A program made the translations under genes and the position numbers. From the NCBI GenBank assembly GCA_022839525.1, contig JALHET010000023.1, forward strand, positions 6,833 through 25,226: 18,394 bases of DNA, read 5' to 3'. The notes below the pieces were generated by a model. It did not search any database. It saw nothing but the letters and a program-made list of their open reading frames with translations, and was not told the origin of the DNA. Of the stretch, positions 8,601-16,758 are shown one piece after another (positions within the stretch are counted from its first letter, which is position 1; the number at the start of each line of letters is the position of its first letter). Origin of the DNA: Lentisphaerota bacterium (lineage in GTDB: Bacteria; Verrucomicrobiota; Kiritimatiellia; RFP12; UBA1067).

Positions 8601-9278
8601 CGTCGCGTACGGCGACCCTTTTACGAGTTTCCAGTTCGATGCCGCATCCGCCGCCAAACTCTCCGGCGCATAGACCCAGACGTTCGCATACGAAGGCCGC
8701 GCGGCATAGATTCCCTGCGCCGTGCGCGTCTCACCCGCGGCGGTCGCGAACCGGTCATACCGGAAATCGAGACGTTTCTGATTGATGATGATCGACGCGC
8801 CCGCATTCGGCTCACCGCATAAGACCTCTGTATTGCCCCAACCGGCAGCCGGATACTGGACCGGACAGTAAAAAATGACATGCTCGATATGTTTTGCACC
8901 CCCATAGGCCACGGTCAAGGTCTCATCACCGATCAAGACGAACCGATTGGCGCTGCCGAGTGACACGTCAGGCCCTAAATCGCTCTGAATCGAATGGACC
9001 GTCGTCGCGCCGGAGAACTTCACGTAGTAAGGTCCGGTCACGCCCGCGGCATTCTGGTTGAATCTGACGGCCGCATCCGCGGCATTTGGGGCAGTCGCCG
9101 GATGCTCGCCCGCGGCATTTGTCCAGCAGTTGACGTCCGACCAATTACCGGCCGTCGCCGGTGTGGAGCAATCGCCCGCCGCGGCAAAATCCCAGAAGTT
9201 CGTCGCCGCCGAAGCCGAAAAACCGACCGTCACCGTTGCCCAGAGCGCCAGAACGCCTCTCACAGATCTCGCACGCAT
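5616..9278 (-). CDS. Giant exported beta-strand protein with two LamG-like modules
   Basis: 1220 residues. The ATG at 9278 follows GGAG with a 6-nt spacer. Residues 1-24 form a signal peptide (LWATVTVGFSASA, cleavage near ASA-AT). The N-terminal part (about 28-120) has Gly/Asn-rich strands such as NFWDF and AGNWSDVNCW. Residues about 430-515 are passenger-type beta repeats (GTLEFVSGSY, GAELKLNGEV, GAILSGGTLTVDS). Two LamG/concanavalin-like modules follow: about 535-766 (AFWVDFTDSSAIDF to LTEAETLAVRSYLMRKW) and about 850-1078 (AVLHIDAGVLSTL to ERIRAYLDKKW). A C-terminal beta region ends SLTISKGGTVLSVR. I see no autotransporter barrel, PEP-CTERM, LPXTG or type IX signal, so anchoring is unknown. 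Such proteins are numerous in PVC bacteria and are thought to bind surfaces or glycans; that role is an inference. Third-position GC is high throughout, with no sign of a break. Confidence 0.85.
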   Translation of the reverse strand: MRARSVRGVLALWATVTVGFSASAATNFWDFAAAGDCSTPATAGNWSDVNCWTNAAGEHPATAPNAADAAVRFNQNAAGVTGPYYVKFSGATTVHSIQSDLGPDVSLGSANRFVLIGDETLTVAYGGAKHIEHVIFYCPVQYPAAGWGNTEVLCGEPNAGASIIINQKRLDFRYDRFATAAGETRTAQGIYAARPSYANVWVYAPESLAADAASNWKLVKGSPYATKVGGDAHALPVGTPVTSSAGGLVASGTYLKRVFDSSTIELSAPAEDNADSAALVFAAFSPKLTMPMGRFVHYNSESGYVTLYANQYASADALTVNLAQLGDDGKYAYRYGFDTTDGYYPGKVVISNAWQTGYIVKLSNCHLEFAQPTTAGKKPGFPACNEVWVNVGKIARLTVPGGTDAEIAYLSEHYGTLVKDGTGSLKLAATNSVTTKYTGAITLEAGTLEFVSGSYISAVTVSPGAELKLNGEVSGSSVTMASGAILSGGTLTVDSMVSIPPGVIFRDGASIRVRGGSGEVINELPEGRVVGDPAFWVDFTDSSAIDFVPETENKVAKIYDIRGRDSKYMTAAPTGTKYPVYETFTAARGTMGMMTQRNGENTVVLAETSAPLWSSAITNIRAVFIVEYLQDSSLSGGQFLGWSGSGIGDFMRPAQLYWYGQLFYPSTSPDYVKNAPCYMNGVRINPLSQGYPYASSASGGGIAIRTPVVAELHPLANCKADNFGFHGGAIYRNGSQAICEAIIYTNALTEAETLAVRSYLMRKWMNCEPQWTKGATGGTIASVSGDAALNQAAGETLVVDSLVSGMIEKSGAGELLIADAVAPTASLKVKGGTLTINSDPLAADSLPTGAVLHIDAGVLSTLTTNETGAVSNWKDCRDGVTTGLTAAYGKPLLTTAAELGDKPVVDFGPARTNHSATLSTHMHLGYATMSSRGHSVVGLFGTAKGGGQVVGARKPDVDQGYNSGYGLMRGGNNHGFSYSDPLISQKPTVFSTSYCRSNNFVTVRNETAIDAFVDGFTGGWDTLSLTSFINFGISGVGGTHYCEFSGGQVIAEAMYYPYGLSNVQAERIRAYLDKKWRGTSRAGYREAVVGAVEVASGATIRVTSGGTLTCSSIAGSGAVEGDVVLASGGIIEAVIAGDTVSRTVIDGAATLPPTVTVRVSGDVLTATPGYYTVFEADELTGADTINLIVDGESTLVFTVAKRGHSISLTISKGGTVLSVR

Positions 9279-9492
9279 GCTTCACTCCGTTTACACTTGT
9301 TCAGCACTAGCCTTCCATAACGGGAAGGGATCTCTTAGTTATACTGCTTAATCATATCATGATGAGTGCCGAGCCGTCAGTAGCGAATTTTCTCGCACCG
9401 GCCACCTGCGCCCTCACCGCGCGCTTCCGATCCCGTCTCCCTGCCGCTTAACCATCACCTATCTTGAATCCCACCGTGCATCCGGGCTGGGG

Positions 9493-10560
9493 TTATGGTT
9501 CATTTTCAGGTTCCCATCCTTTTGCGACCTCTTCGAATGTCGGGCGCTTGATGTTTGCGGGCAGCATATCGCTCAGGCGGTTGTATAAAACACGGGCAGG
9601 CTCATGCCTTCCGGCCTGACTCAGATGATTGACCGCCAAAGACAGATATCGCGAGTAAACATCGGTTAGTGTCTGGGAAGGGAATTCGTTCAGGGTCTCG
9701 GCCAAAAAATCGGCGGTGGCGGTCGCAAGCGGGAGATTTTGACCGGTCTGCCAGCGCGTTTGGCCGAGGTCGCCCGTGAAACGGCCTTTGAAGACACTGA
9801 GGATGAGCGGCTGGTAGACGCCGCGGCGGCACATGAGGCGCTCGGGGCCTGTGGCGAACTCCAGCCCTTGGCTTGCCCAATAGATGGCGTGCGACTCGGC
9901 AAGGCGCCAATCGAGCGGGCCGAAGCGGCGTTCAAGGTTAGCCATACGGTCTGCGTCGAGGCGCAGGGCGGCAAGGCGGGCGCGGTTTTCCGGAGAGGCG
10001 TTGACGGTGCCACCGGGGTTCACAAACGGGGACATGGCTTTGGCGAGGTCGATTTTATAGGTCAGGTGGGCGCTATCGAGCGAGTCGCCGATCTTGTTCT
10101 GGTAGAGCCAGGCCAGTTCGCGGTAGAGGCGTGCTTCGCGGGGGTTGAAGCGCAGGCCGTCGTCGCGCAGCAGCGTGATCCCGTTCTGCACCCAGCGCAA
10201 CCGGTCTTCGTCACGGATCATCATGATGCTGATGTTATAGGCCAGGTTCCAGGCATTATAAACCCACCCTTCGGCGGCATGGGGGTCGAGCCGGGTGATC
10301 CAGTCGGCAAGCTGGACGAGTTCGAGGTAACGCCCTTCCTCTTGGAGCCGGTTGACGCGGAACCAGAGCACTTCCGAGACGATACCGCGGAAACCGCCGA
10401 GGCCTGCCATCACAAAGGTCAGCGCGGGAGGAACGTCGGGCGAAAAGCCTACGTAAGCCTCCGGCAACCCGGCGCGCCGGATTGAGGTCAGACGGTGGCT
10501 CTGCCATGCGGTGAGCAGAACCAGAAGGAGCGTTACGCTTGTTAGGAGAACCATACGCAT
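9493..10560 (-). CDS. Membrane-anchored helical-repeat (TPR-like) protein
   Basis: 355 residues. The ATG at 10560 (a second ATG is two codons later) is followed by a hydrophobic segment (about residues 3-19), a likely uncleaved N-terminal anchor or signal. The rest is helical with TPR-like spacing: YLELVQLADWITRLDPHAAE, GWVYNAWNLAYNISIMM, EARLYRELAWLYQNKIGDS and later SRYLSLAVNHLSQAGRHEP. It should act on the outer face of the inner membrane as a protein-interaction scaffold, which is inferred from architecture only. No Shine-Dalgarno is evident; an A-rich stretch precedes the start. It is divergent from nusA with 187 bp between the starts, and is followed by the giant exported protein after 214 bp in which I see no clear terminator. 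Function unknown. Confidence 0.75.
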   Translation of the reverse strand: MRMVLLTSVTLLLVLLTAWQSHRLTSIRRAGLPEAYVGFSPDVPPALTFVMAGLGGFRGIVSEVLWFRVNRLQEEGRYLELVQLADWITRLDPHAAEGWVYNAWNLAYNISIMMIRDEDRLRWVQNGITLLRDDGLRFNPREARLYRELAWLYQNKIGDSLDSAHLTYKIDLAKAMSPFVNPGGTVNASPENRARLAALRLDADRMANLERRFGPLDWRLAESHAIYWASQGLEFATGPERLMCRRGVYQPLILSVFKGRFTGDLGQTRWQTGQNLPLATATADFLAETLNEFPSQTLTDVYSRYLSLAVNHLSQAGRHEPARVLYNRLSDMLPANIKRPTFEEVAKGWEPENEP

Positions 10561-10609
10561 GTTTTTTTTGTATCACAATCATCGGGGGGAAGGAAATCCA
10601 AAAGGGGAG

Positions 10610-10624
10610 CCCGTATTTTACGGG
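10610..10624. repeat. Perfect inverted repeat between divergent promoters
   Basis: CCCGTA and TACGGG form a perfect 6-bp stem with a TTT loop. The + strand continues TTTGATC, a weak U-tract. It sits 8 bp before the nusA -35 box in the region shared with the divergent membrane-protein gene. It could be an operator or a weak terminator; the sequence does not decide. Confidence 0.4.
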
Positions 10625-10632
10625 TTTGATCG

Positions 10633-10661
10633 TTGACAGCCCTTGCCATATAAGATAATAT
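10633..10661 (+). promoter_or_regulatory. Sigma70-like promoter of the nusA operon
   Basis: A perfect -35 box TTGACA (10633-10638) is followed by two -10 candidates: GATAAT (10654-10659, 15-bp spacer, 5 of 6 consensus) or TAATAT (10656-10661, 17-bp spacer, 4 of 6). The surroundings are AT-rich, unlike the flanking genes. It lies about 90 bp before the nusA start and is the only good promoter seen ahead of the six-gene + strand cluster. Confidence 0.65.
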
Positions 10662-10683
10662 ACAAGAACTTTTTTGAAATAAA

Positions 10684-10716
10684 AGGGTGGGGGGGTATCC
10701 CCGCTCTTTTTTGTTG
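10684..10716 (+). promoter_or_regulatory. nusA leader: G-run/C-run with U-tract, possible attenuator
   Basis: In the 5' leader a run of seven G is followed after TAT by CCCC and then by GCTCTTTTTT. The stem would be only 4-5 bp, so it is a weak terminator at best. In many bacteria the nusA operon leader is controlled by termination or antitermination, so it is recorded as a candidate only. Confidence 0.25.
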
Positions 10717-10747
10717 GTGGAACCTTGCAGCGGAAGGCGGTGCGGCG

Positions 10748-12007
10748 ATGAACAACGAGTTGCTTTCGATTATCAGTTATCTGGAGCGTGACCGCGGGGT
10801 GAACCGGGAGATCATTATCCAGGCGATCGAATCGGCGATCCAGCAGGCCGGCCGCAAAAGCTTGGAGGTGCCCAACGACCTGCGCGTCGAGATCGACCGT
10901 AAGACATTAGCCATCAAGGCGTTTGACAGGGTGGTCGTTTCGGATGACGACACCGGGGCAGGGTTTGTTTCATTGCGTAAGGCGCGAGCGTTGAAGCCGG
11001 ATGTGAAAGCTGGCGAGACCCTGGAGGTTGAAGTGCCGCCCGCCAAACTGGGGCGTATTGCGGCACAGGCCGCGCGGCAGATGATCCTCCAGAAGATCCG
11101 CGAGGCCGAGCGCAAGAACGTGTATGACGAGTACAAGGATCGCATCGGCGATATTGTGAACGGCACGATCCGGCAGGTTTCTTACCGCGATCTGATCATC
11201 GACTTGGGTAAAACCGAGGCGATTTTGCCTGCCAAAGAGCGTATCCCCACGGAAGAGTATAATGTGGGTGACCGTGTCAGGGCTTACGTCTACCGGGTGC
11301 AATCGGGTGTGAACGGCCCTGCGGTCGTGTTGTCGCGTGCCTGTCCCGAATTCGTGAAGACGCTTTTCCGGCTGGAGGTCTCGGAGATCGCGAACGGCAT
11401 TGTCGAGGTGATGGGGGTGGCGCGTGACCCGGGTTTCCGTTCCAAAATCGCCGTCAAAACATTGGACGAGAAGGTTGACCCGGTCGGCGCGTGCGTGGGG
11501 CTGCGCGGGGTGCGTGTGCGGAACATTGTGCGCGAGCTGAACGGAGAGAAGATTGACATCGTGCGGTGGAGCGATGACATTAAGCAGTATGTGGCCCAGG
11601 CGTTGGCGCCCGCACGGCTTGAGGGGATTGTCATCGACCCGGACGAGGCGCGTACCGTGCATGTGACCGTTGCGCCGGATCAGCTTTCTTTGGCGATCGG
11701 CAAGCGTGGCCAGAACGTGAGGCTCACCTCCAAACTCACGGGATGGCGTGTGAACATCCAGAAGAGTGGGGAAGAGGTCACGTTTGAGGAGCAGCGCGAA
11801 ACCGCGATTGCCAAATTGGCTGAGGTTTTGGAGATCAGCGAGGAAACTGCCGCCACATTGGTTGAAAACGGCTTCCTGACGACAGACGGCATCATCGAGG
11901 CGGAAATCCCCTATCTGCAGGAGGTGACGGGACTTGATGAGGCGACAGTTCGTAAAATCTGGGAGGCGGCCCAGGCGGCTAGCGGCGTGGCCGAAGCGGG
12001 AGAGTAA
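10748..12007 (+). CDS. nusA: Transcription termination/antitermination factor NusA
   Basis: 419 residues. The ATG at 10748 gives the normal NusA start (MNNELLSIISYLERDRGV), with GGAAGG about 10 nt upstream; the frame is open back to 10643, but that part covers the promoter and is rejected. The N-terminal RNA-polymerase-binding domain covers about 1-130. An S1 domain (about 135-200) has VNGTIRQVSYRDLIIDLG. KH1 (about 230-290) has GLRGVRVRNIVRELNGEKID and KH2 (about 300-345) has LSLAIGKRGQNVRLTSKL. The C-terminus (about 365-419) has one helix-hairpin-helix-like unit (ETAATLVENGFLTTDGI and VTGLDEATVRKIWEAA), shorter than the two acidic repeats of E. coli NusA. It modulates pausing, termination and antitermination. 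It heads the operon, 6 bp before infB. rimP, commonly just upstream, is absent here. Confidence 0.97.
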   Translation: MNNELLSIISYLERDRGVNREIIIQAIESAIQQAGRKSLEVPNDLRVEIDRKTLAIKAFDRVVVSDDDTGAGFVSLRKARALKPDVKAGETLEVEVPPAKLGRIAAQAARQMILQKIREAERKNVYDEYKDRIGDIVNGTIRQVSYRDLIIDLGKTEAILPAKERIPTEEYNVGDRVRAYVYRVQSGVNGPAVVLSRACPEFVKTLFRLEVSEIANGIVEVMGVARDPGFRSKIAVKTLDEKVDPVGACVGLRGVRVRNIVRELNGEKIDIVRWSDDIKQYVAQALAPARLEGIVIDPDEARTVHVTVAPDQLSLAIGKRGQNVRLTSKLTGWRVNIQKSGEEVTFEEQRETAIAKLAEVLEISEETAATLVENGFLTTDGIIEAEIPYLQEVTGLDEATVRKIWEAAQAASGVAEAGE

Positions 12008-12013
12008 GCGAGT

Positions 12014-14566
12014 ATGATGAGAATATGTGAACTTGCGAAAAAGGTGCAAACCTCCAGCATGGAGGTTCTCAAGCAGGCGGACGCGCTAGGCATCGAAGCC
12101 TATTCGCCGCTGTCGCGGCTTGACGCGCAGGCGGTGAAACGCCTTCAAAAGCATTTCCTGAGTCGCTCTTCTGAGGATATCGAAAGGGAAACCGCCGAAC
12201 GTGCTGCTCGTAAGGCGGAAAAGGAGGCGACTGAGCGATCGCGCCGGGCCGCACAGGACAAGGCGGATCGCGCAGTGCTGGAAGCGAATCGAGCGCGCGC
12301 GCTGGAACTGGATGCGCGGACGAAAGGGATAGTGCCGGCAGAGGTGGCGGTTCGGACGGTCACGACGAAAAGCGATGCGGGCGCCGCGCCGGAGGCGCCT
12401 GCGCGTGTCCCGCCGACGGACGTTGCCGTGCCGCCGCAGCCGGTGAAGCCCGCCGGCGTTGCTCCGGAGGCGGTCGCCGGGACACCTCATGCCGCTGCCT
12501 CAGCCGCGCCGAAGGGGGCGCAAAAACATAAACCCGCGCACTATGTGCTGGAGGAGGATCTGGAACCTGAGGAGCAGCTCGCGGCGCCGTTCATTGAGCG
12601 CATCGCCAAAGAAACCCCTCGGGAACTTCCGAAACCCGCTCGGGCGCAGAACCAGAAAGGCCGCGATAAGGACACGCTCCGGCCGCCGGTGCGCGGTTCG
12701 CAGCCCCCGTACGGTCAGCGTCCCGATCACAGGCAAGCGCGTTCTGAGCCGCGCACGCAACCGCAGGACCAGACGCCTTCTCCGGACCGCATTATCCTGT
12801 TGCGCGGGGCCGTGGTTGTGAAAGACCTTGCCGAGAAATTAGGCATTCGCGCAAACCGTCTGATCGCCGATCTGATGCAACTGAACATCCTTGCGTCGAT
12901 TAACCAGCGCGTGGAGATCGACGTGGCGCAGAAGGTTGCCGAGAAGTATGGGTTCAAGATCGATATCGAACGGGCGAAACGTTCGACTGAGCGCAAGCCG
13001 GTGTTGCGCAGCGAAGACGCAGACGACGCGATTCCTGACGACAAGCCCGAAGAGCTTATGCCGCGGCCGCCGGTGGTGACGTTTCTCGGTCATGTTGACC
13101 ACGGCAAGACTTCGCTGATGGACCGGATCCGCAACACGCGCGTGGTGTCTGGCGAGGCGGGCGGGATCACCCAACACATCGGCGCGTATACGGTCGAGGT
13201 CAACGGCCGCAAGATCACGTTCCTCGATACGCCCGGCCACGCGGCCTTTTCGGCCATGCGTGCCCGCGGCGCGATGCTGACGGATATTGCCGTCATCATC
13301 ATTGCCGCAGACGACGGAATCATGCCGCAGACGCGCGAGGCCATCAAGGCCGCGCAGCAGGCCGGCGTGCAGCTCATGGTGGCCATTAACAAGTGCGACC
13401 TGCCGACCGCCAAGCCCGACCGCGTCCGTCAGATGCTGCAGGGTGAAGGCCTGACGCCGGAGGAGTGGGGCGGCGACGTGATCTGCACCGAGGTTTCGGC
13501 GATGACCGGAAAGGGGATCGACCATCTGCTAGAGATGATTCTTTTGCAGGCCGACATGTTGGAGTTGAGCGCCAACCCGAACCGGCGTGCCGACGGGTTC
13601 GTCGTTGAGGCGCAGCTCGAGCAGGGGTTAGGGCCGACCGCCACCTTGCTGGTGTCGGGCGGCACGCTCAATGTGGGCGATATCGTTTTGTGCGGCGAAC
13701 ATTTCGGGCGTGTCCGCGGCTTGATCGACGACCGCGGGTGCCGCGTGAAATCCGCCGGCCCGGCCACGGCGGTGAAGTGCATGGGGCTTTCGGGCGTGCC
13801 GGAAGCCGGCGCACCCATCCGTGTGATGCTGAATGAGAAGCGGGCCCGCGAGCTTGCCGAACGGACTGCGGAAGAGCGCAAGCAGATCGAATTGGCCAGT
13901 TCCAAAGCGACCTCTCTTGATGCGCTCATGTCCCAGATGAAAGATAACCTGAGGCGCGAGTTGGCCGTCATCGTGAAAGCCGACACGCAGGGGTCGTCCG
14001 AAGCGATCTGCGAAGCGCTAAAAGAGATCAAGAGCGAGAAAGTGACGCTCAATATCATTCATGAAGCCATCGGAAACGTATCCGCTACAGACGTCAACAA
14101 GGCTACGGCGGGACATGCGCTGATAGTGGGCTTCAACGTCGGTTGCGATGCGGGGGTACAGCAGCAGGCGCGGCATAACGCGATCCGGATCAGTACGTTC
14201 CGCATCATTTACGAGCTGATGGATTTCGTGAAGCAGCGCATGCTCGACCTGTTGCCGCCGGAATACAAAGAGATCGTGAAGGGACACGCGGAAATCCGTG
14301 CCATTTTCGATATCGGAAAGACGGGGCGTGTGGCGGGCTGTCAAATGCTTGACGGCATGCTCCGTTCGGATGGGCGGTTCCGCGTTTTGCGCAAGGGCGA
14401 GAAGGTGTGGGAAGGCAAGCTTTCCGCGCTGAAACACTTCCAGGACGACGTTTCGGAAGTGACCGGCTCGCAAGAGTGCGGCATCCTGTTCGATGGATTT
14501 GAGGAGTTTCAGGAAGGCGATACGGTCGAGTGTTTCGTGCTCGAAGAGTTGCCGCGTAGCTTGTGA
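12014..14566 (+). CDS. infB: Translation initiation factor IF-2
   Basis: 850 residues. The ATG at 12014 (a second ATG follows directly) has GGAGAG about 9 nt upstream, overlapping the end of nusA. An N-terminal IF2-N helical module ([20 protein letters not shown], about 2-50) is followed by a charged and Ala/Pro-rich linker (about 55-255). A second IF2-N module (about 258-312) has [20 protein letters not shown]. The G domain carries GHVDHGKTS (359), [18 protein letters not shown] (405), NKCD (459) and VSAMTGKG. Domains II, III ([15 protein letters not shown]) and the C-terminal fMet-tRNA-binding domain ([17 protein letters not shown]) are present, so the protein is complete. It is the GTPase that places initiator tRNA on the ribosome. 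The long low-complexity linker is usual for IF-2 and variable between species. Confidence 0.98.
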   Translation: MMRICELAKKVQTSSMEVLKQADALGIEAYSPLSRLDAQAVKRLQKHFLSRSSEDIERETAERAARKAEKEATERSRRAAQDKADRAVLEANRARALELDARTKGIVPAEVAVRTVTTKSDAGAAPEAPARVPPTDVAVPPQPVKPAGVAPEAVAGTPHAAASAAPKGAQKHKPAHYVLEEDLEPEEQLAAPFIERIAKETPRELPKPARAQNQKGRDKDTLRPPVRGSQPPYGQRPDHRQARSEPRTQPQDQTPSPDRIILLRGAVVVKDLAEKLGIRANRLIADLMQLNILASINQRVEIDVAQKVAEKYGFKIDIERAKRSTERKPVLRSEDADDAIPDDKPEELMPRPPVVTFLGHVDHGKTSLMDRIRNTRVVSGEAGGITQHIGAYTVEVNGRKITFLDTPGHAAFSAMRARGAMLTDIAVIIIAADDGIMPQTREAIKAAQQAGVQLMVAINKCDLPTAKPDRVRQMLQGEGLTPEEWGGDVICTEVSAMTGKGIDHLLEMILLQADMLELSANPNRRADGFVVEAQLEQGLGPTATLLVSGGTLNVGDIVLCGEHFGRVRGLIDDRGCRVKSAGPATAVKCMGLSGVPEAGAPIRVMLNEKRARELAERTAEERKQIELASSKATSLDALMSQMKDNLRRELAVIVKADTQGSSEAICEALKEIKSEKVTLNIIHEAIGNVSATDVNKATAGHALIVGFNVGCDAGVQQQARHNAIRISTFRIIYELMDFVKQRMLDLLPPEYKEIVKGHAEIRAIFDIGKTGRVAGCQMLDGMLRSDGRFRVLRKGEKVWEGKLSALKHFQDDVSEVTGSQECGILFDGFEEFQEGDTVECFVLEELPRSL

Positions 14567-14596
14567 GTGCGTCTGCCGGGGTAGAGGGGAGGCCTT

Positions 14597-14992
14597 ATGT
14601 CTATTGACCGTCTTGAACGCGTCAACGCGCTGTTACGCCGTGAGATCGGCGAGGCGTTTTACAAGGTTTTTGTCGGCGACCCGATCGACTTGGCGTCCAT
14701 CACGGTTACAAAGGTTCAGGCCGCACGCAACCTTCGCGATGCCACGGTGTGGGTTTCAATTTTCGGACATGAGTCCGAGCGTGGCGCCATGTTGCGCAAG
14801 CTGATCAGCAAGGCCAAAGAACTGCAGACGCTCATTAACCGCGATCTGACGCTAAAATACACGCCGCGTTTGCGGTTCAAATTGGACGGGTCGATCGAGA
14901 AGGGGGACCACGTTCTGCACGTGCTCAGCCGTCTGGACATACCTGCGGACAGTGCCGACACTGGGGACAGTGACCCCGCCGGTTGTGGCTGA
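14597..14992 (+). CDS. rbfA: Ribosome-binding factor A
   Basis: 131 residues. The ATG at 14597 follows GGGGAGG with a 5-nt spacer. The protein has the single type-II KH fold of RbfA: RLERVNALLRREIGEAF, then DLASITVTKVQAARNLRDATVWVSI, and LKYTPRLRFKLDGSIEKGDHV near the end. It acts in 16S rRNA maturation and 30S assembly, especially in the cold. The C-terminal tail after about residue 118 (DIPADSADTGDSDP) is acidic and looks disordered. It lies between infB (30-bp gap) and truB (32-bp gap), the classic order. Confidence 0.94.
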   Translation: MSIDRLERVNALLRREIGEAFYKVFVGDPIDLASITVTKVQAARNLRDATVWVSIFGHESERGAMLRKLISKAKELQTLINRDLTLKYTPRLRFKLDGSIEKGDHVLHVLSRLDIPADSADTGDSDPAGCG

Positions 14993-15024
14993 ACCCCTTT
15001 GACACCTTTGAGGAGAAGGTTCTG

Positions 15025-15765
15025 ATGCCTGTTTGTGTAAACGCGCCTCCGCTTTCAGAGTGTTTCAATGGCATCCTGCTGGTCGATAAGCCGGCGGGAC
15101 CCACGTCGCACGACATCGTCCATGCGATCCGTCGAACGTTCGGGATCGAAAAGGTGGGGCATGGCGGCACGCTGGATCCGAACGCAACCGGTCTGCTCGT
15201 GATCCTGCTCGGCAAAGGGACAAAACTTTCCGGACAACTCATGGGCGTCGACAAGGCGTACACGGGCGTCATGCGCTTGGGGCGCACGACCTCCTCGCAG
15301 GACTGCGACGGGGAGATCTTGGAGGAGAAGCCATGGGAACAGGTGACGCGCGGGCAGACGGAGGCGCAGGCAGCCGCTCTCGTCGGGGATATCTTCCAGA
15401 CGCCGCCCATGGTTTCGGCCGTCAAGATAGAGGGGGTGCCGCTGTACAAACTCGCGCGCAAGGGGAAAGAGGTTGAGCGCAAGCCCCGTTTTGTCCATAT
15501 CTATCGGTTCGCGGTCACGGAGTGGGCACCTCCCTTGGTGGGGATCGACGTGCGGTGTACCAAAGGCACCTATGTGCGCACGCTGGTGCATGATGTGGGA
15601 CAGGCGCTTGGGTGCGGCGCGTGTCTCGATGCGTTGCGGCGCACCCAGTCTGGTCCGTTTGACGTAAAAGACGCCTTGGCGTTTGATGAGGTCGTGCGGC
15701 TGACGCCGGACCAACTCGCGGCCCGGGTGATCCCTCTTCAGCGCGTTGCCGGGATGACGGCATGA
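15025..15765 (+). CDS. truB: tRNA pseudouridine-55 synthase TruB
   Basis: 246 residues. The ATG at 15025 is chosen because GAGGAGAAGG lies just upstream; the frame is open back to 14983, inside rbfA. It makes pseudouridine 55 in the T-loop of tRNAs. Motifs: GILLVDKPAGPTSHDIV, GHGGTLDPNATGLL with catalytic Asp51, TTSSQDCDGEI, QTPPMVSAVKIEGVPLYKLAR and CTKGTYVRTLVHDVG. The C-terminal PUA region is short, so it resembles the compact TruB forms. Its stop overlaps the ribF start by 4 bp (ATGA), indicating translational coupling. Confidence 0.96.
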   Translation: MPVCVNAPPLSECFNGILLVDKPAGPTSHDIVHAIRRTFGIEKVGHGGTLDPNATGLLVILLGKGTKLSGQLMGVDKAYTGVMRLGRTTSSQDCDGEILEEKPWEQVTRGQTEAQAAALVGDIFQTPPMVSAVKIEGVPLYKLARKGKEVERKPRFVHIYRFAVTEWAPPLVGIDVRCTKGTYVRTLVHDVGQALGCGACLDALRRTQSGPFDVKDALAFDEVVRLTPDQLAARVIPLQRVAGMTA

Positions 15766-16745
15766 AAATCATCACGCAACCCTTACAGTTCCGTAAGATC
15801 CGGGGGCCTGTTTTTCTGGCCGCCGGTTTCTTTGACGGGGTGCATAAAGGACACCAGCTCGTGTTGTCCAGCACCGTCGAACGGGCGCGGGAGGTCGGCG
15901 GCGAGGCGTGGGTGCTCACCTTCGACCGTCATCCGCTGGCGGTGTTGGCTCCTTCCAAATGTCCGCCGCTCTTATGCACGCTGGAAGACCGTTTGCGGTT
16001 GTTGGAACGGACGGGGGTGGACGGCGTGCTCGTGCTGGAATTCACGCGCCAGCTTGCGGTTCAGGAGCCCGAGACCTTCATCCGTTGGTTGTGCGGAAAG
16101 CCCCGCTGCGAGACACAAGGCCCGCCTAAGAGTTCGGCGATGGCCAAGCTGAGCGAGATCCGGTGCGGTGCCAATTGGCGTTTCGGACGGCGTGCCGCGG
16201 GCACGCCTGAATGGCTTGCGCAGTACGGGCACGTTTACGGTTTCCGCGTGGTGGTCGTTCCTTACGCCGAATATCAGGGGCTTGAGATATCCAGCACCCG
16301 CATCCGGTACGCGGTGCGCGAGGGGCGTCTGGAGGATGCGTCCGCAATGTTAGGCCGCCCTTATTCGGTTCGCGACGCGGTCGTGCGCGGGCGCGGCATG
16401 GGGCAGACCCTCTGCGTGGCGACCGCCAACCTCCAGCCGCGCACGGATGAGCTGCCTCCGAACGGTGTCTATGCGGTTCGCGTGGCCGTGGATGGACGCG
16501 CCTATAACGGGGTCTCGAATTTGGGGATTCATCCGACGTTCATCGACGCGCGTCCGGAACACGTCGTGTTGGAAACGCACCTGCTCGGATTTGAAGGCGA
16601 CCTCTACGGCAAGACCATTGAGGTCTTTTTTCTCGCGCGGTTGCGCGATGAATGCGTCTTCGAGTCGGCAGAGGCTCTCACGAGGCAGATCGCCGAAGAC
16701 GTGCGCAATGCCGCGCGGTATTTTTCCCCGCCGCACGGGGCATAA
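15762..16745 (+). CDS. ribF: Bifunctional riboflavin kinase/FAD synthetase RibF
   Basis: 327 residues. It converts riboflavin to FMN and then FMN to FAD in the cytoplasm. The N-terminal nucleotidyltransferase has AAGFFDGVHKGHQ (20-32), TFDRHPLAVLAP, IRCGANWRFGRRAAG and ISSTRIR (176-182). The C-terminal kinase has GRGMGQTLCVATANL, where the usual PTAN reads ATAN, then PPNGVYAVRV, NGVSNLGIHPTF and LETHLLGFEGDLYGK with catalytic Glu271. Before the FGR motif there is a Pro/Ser-containing insert (CETQGPPKSSAMAKL). The start overlaps truB by 4 bp and the stop is 13 bp before the aldo/keto reductase. Both activities look intact; the Pro-to-Ala change in the kinase loop is the only oddity. Confidence 0.95.
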   Translation: MKIITQPLQFRKIRGPVFLAAGFFDGVHKGHQLVLSSTVERAREVGGEAWVLTFDRHPLAVLAPSKCPPLLCTLEDRLRLLERTGVDGVLVLEFTRQLAVQEPETFIRWLCGKPRCETQGPPKSSAMAKLSEIRCGANWRFGRRAAGTPEWLAQYGHVYGFRVVVVPYAEYQGLEISSTRIRYAVREGRLEDASAMLGRPYSVRDAVVRGRGMGQTLCVATANLQPRTDELPPNGVYAVRVAVDGRAYNGVSNLGIHPTFIDARPEHVVLETHLLGFEGDLYGKTIEVFFLARLRDECVFESAEALTRQIAEDVRNAARYFSPPHGA

Positions 16746-16758
16746 AGGAAAAGAGCCT

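Noticed and set aside
10643..10747. 35-codon N-terminal extension of nusA from a TTG
   Set aside because: It overlaps the promoter elements, has no ribosome site, and the known NusA N-terminus begins at the ATG at 10748.
10970..12049. Antisense 359-codon frame across nusA
   Set aside because: Shadow of nusA; the + strand product is complete with S1 and KH domains.
16447..16758. 104-codon N-terminal extension of the aldo/keto reductase
   Set aside because: It lies inside ribF in another frame; the family starts near MIYRTCGRSGLK and a ribosome site precedes 16759.
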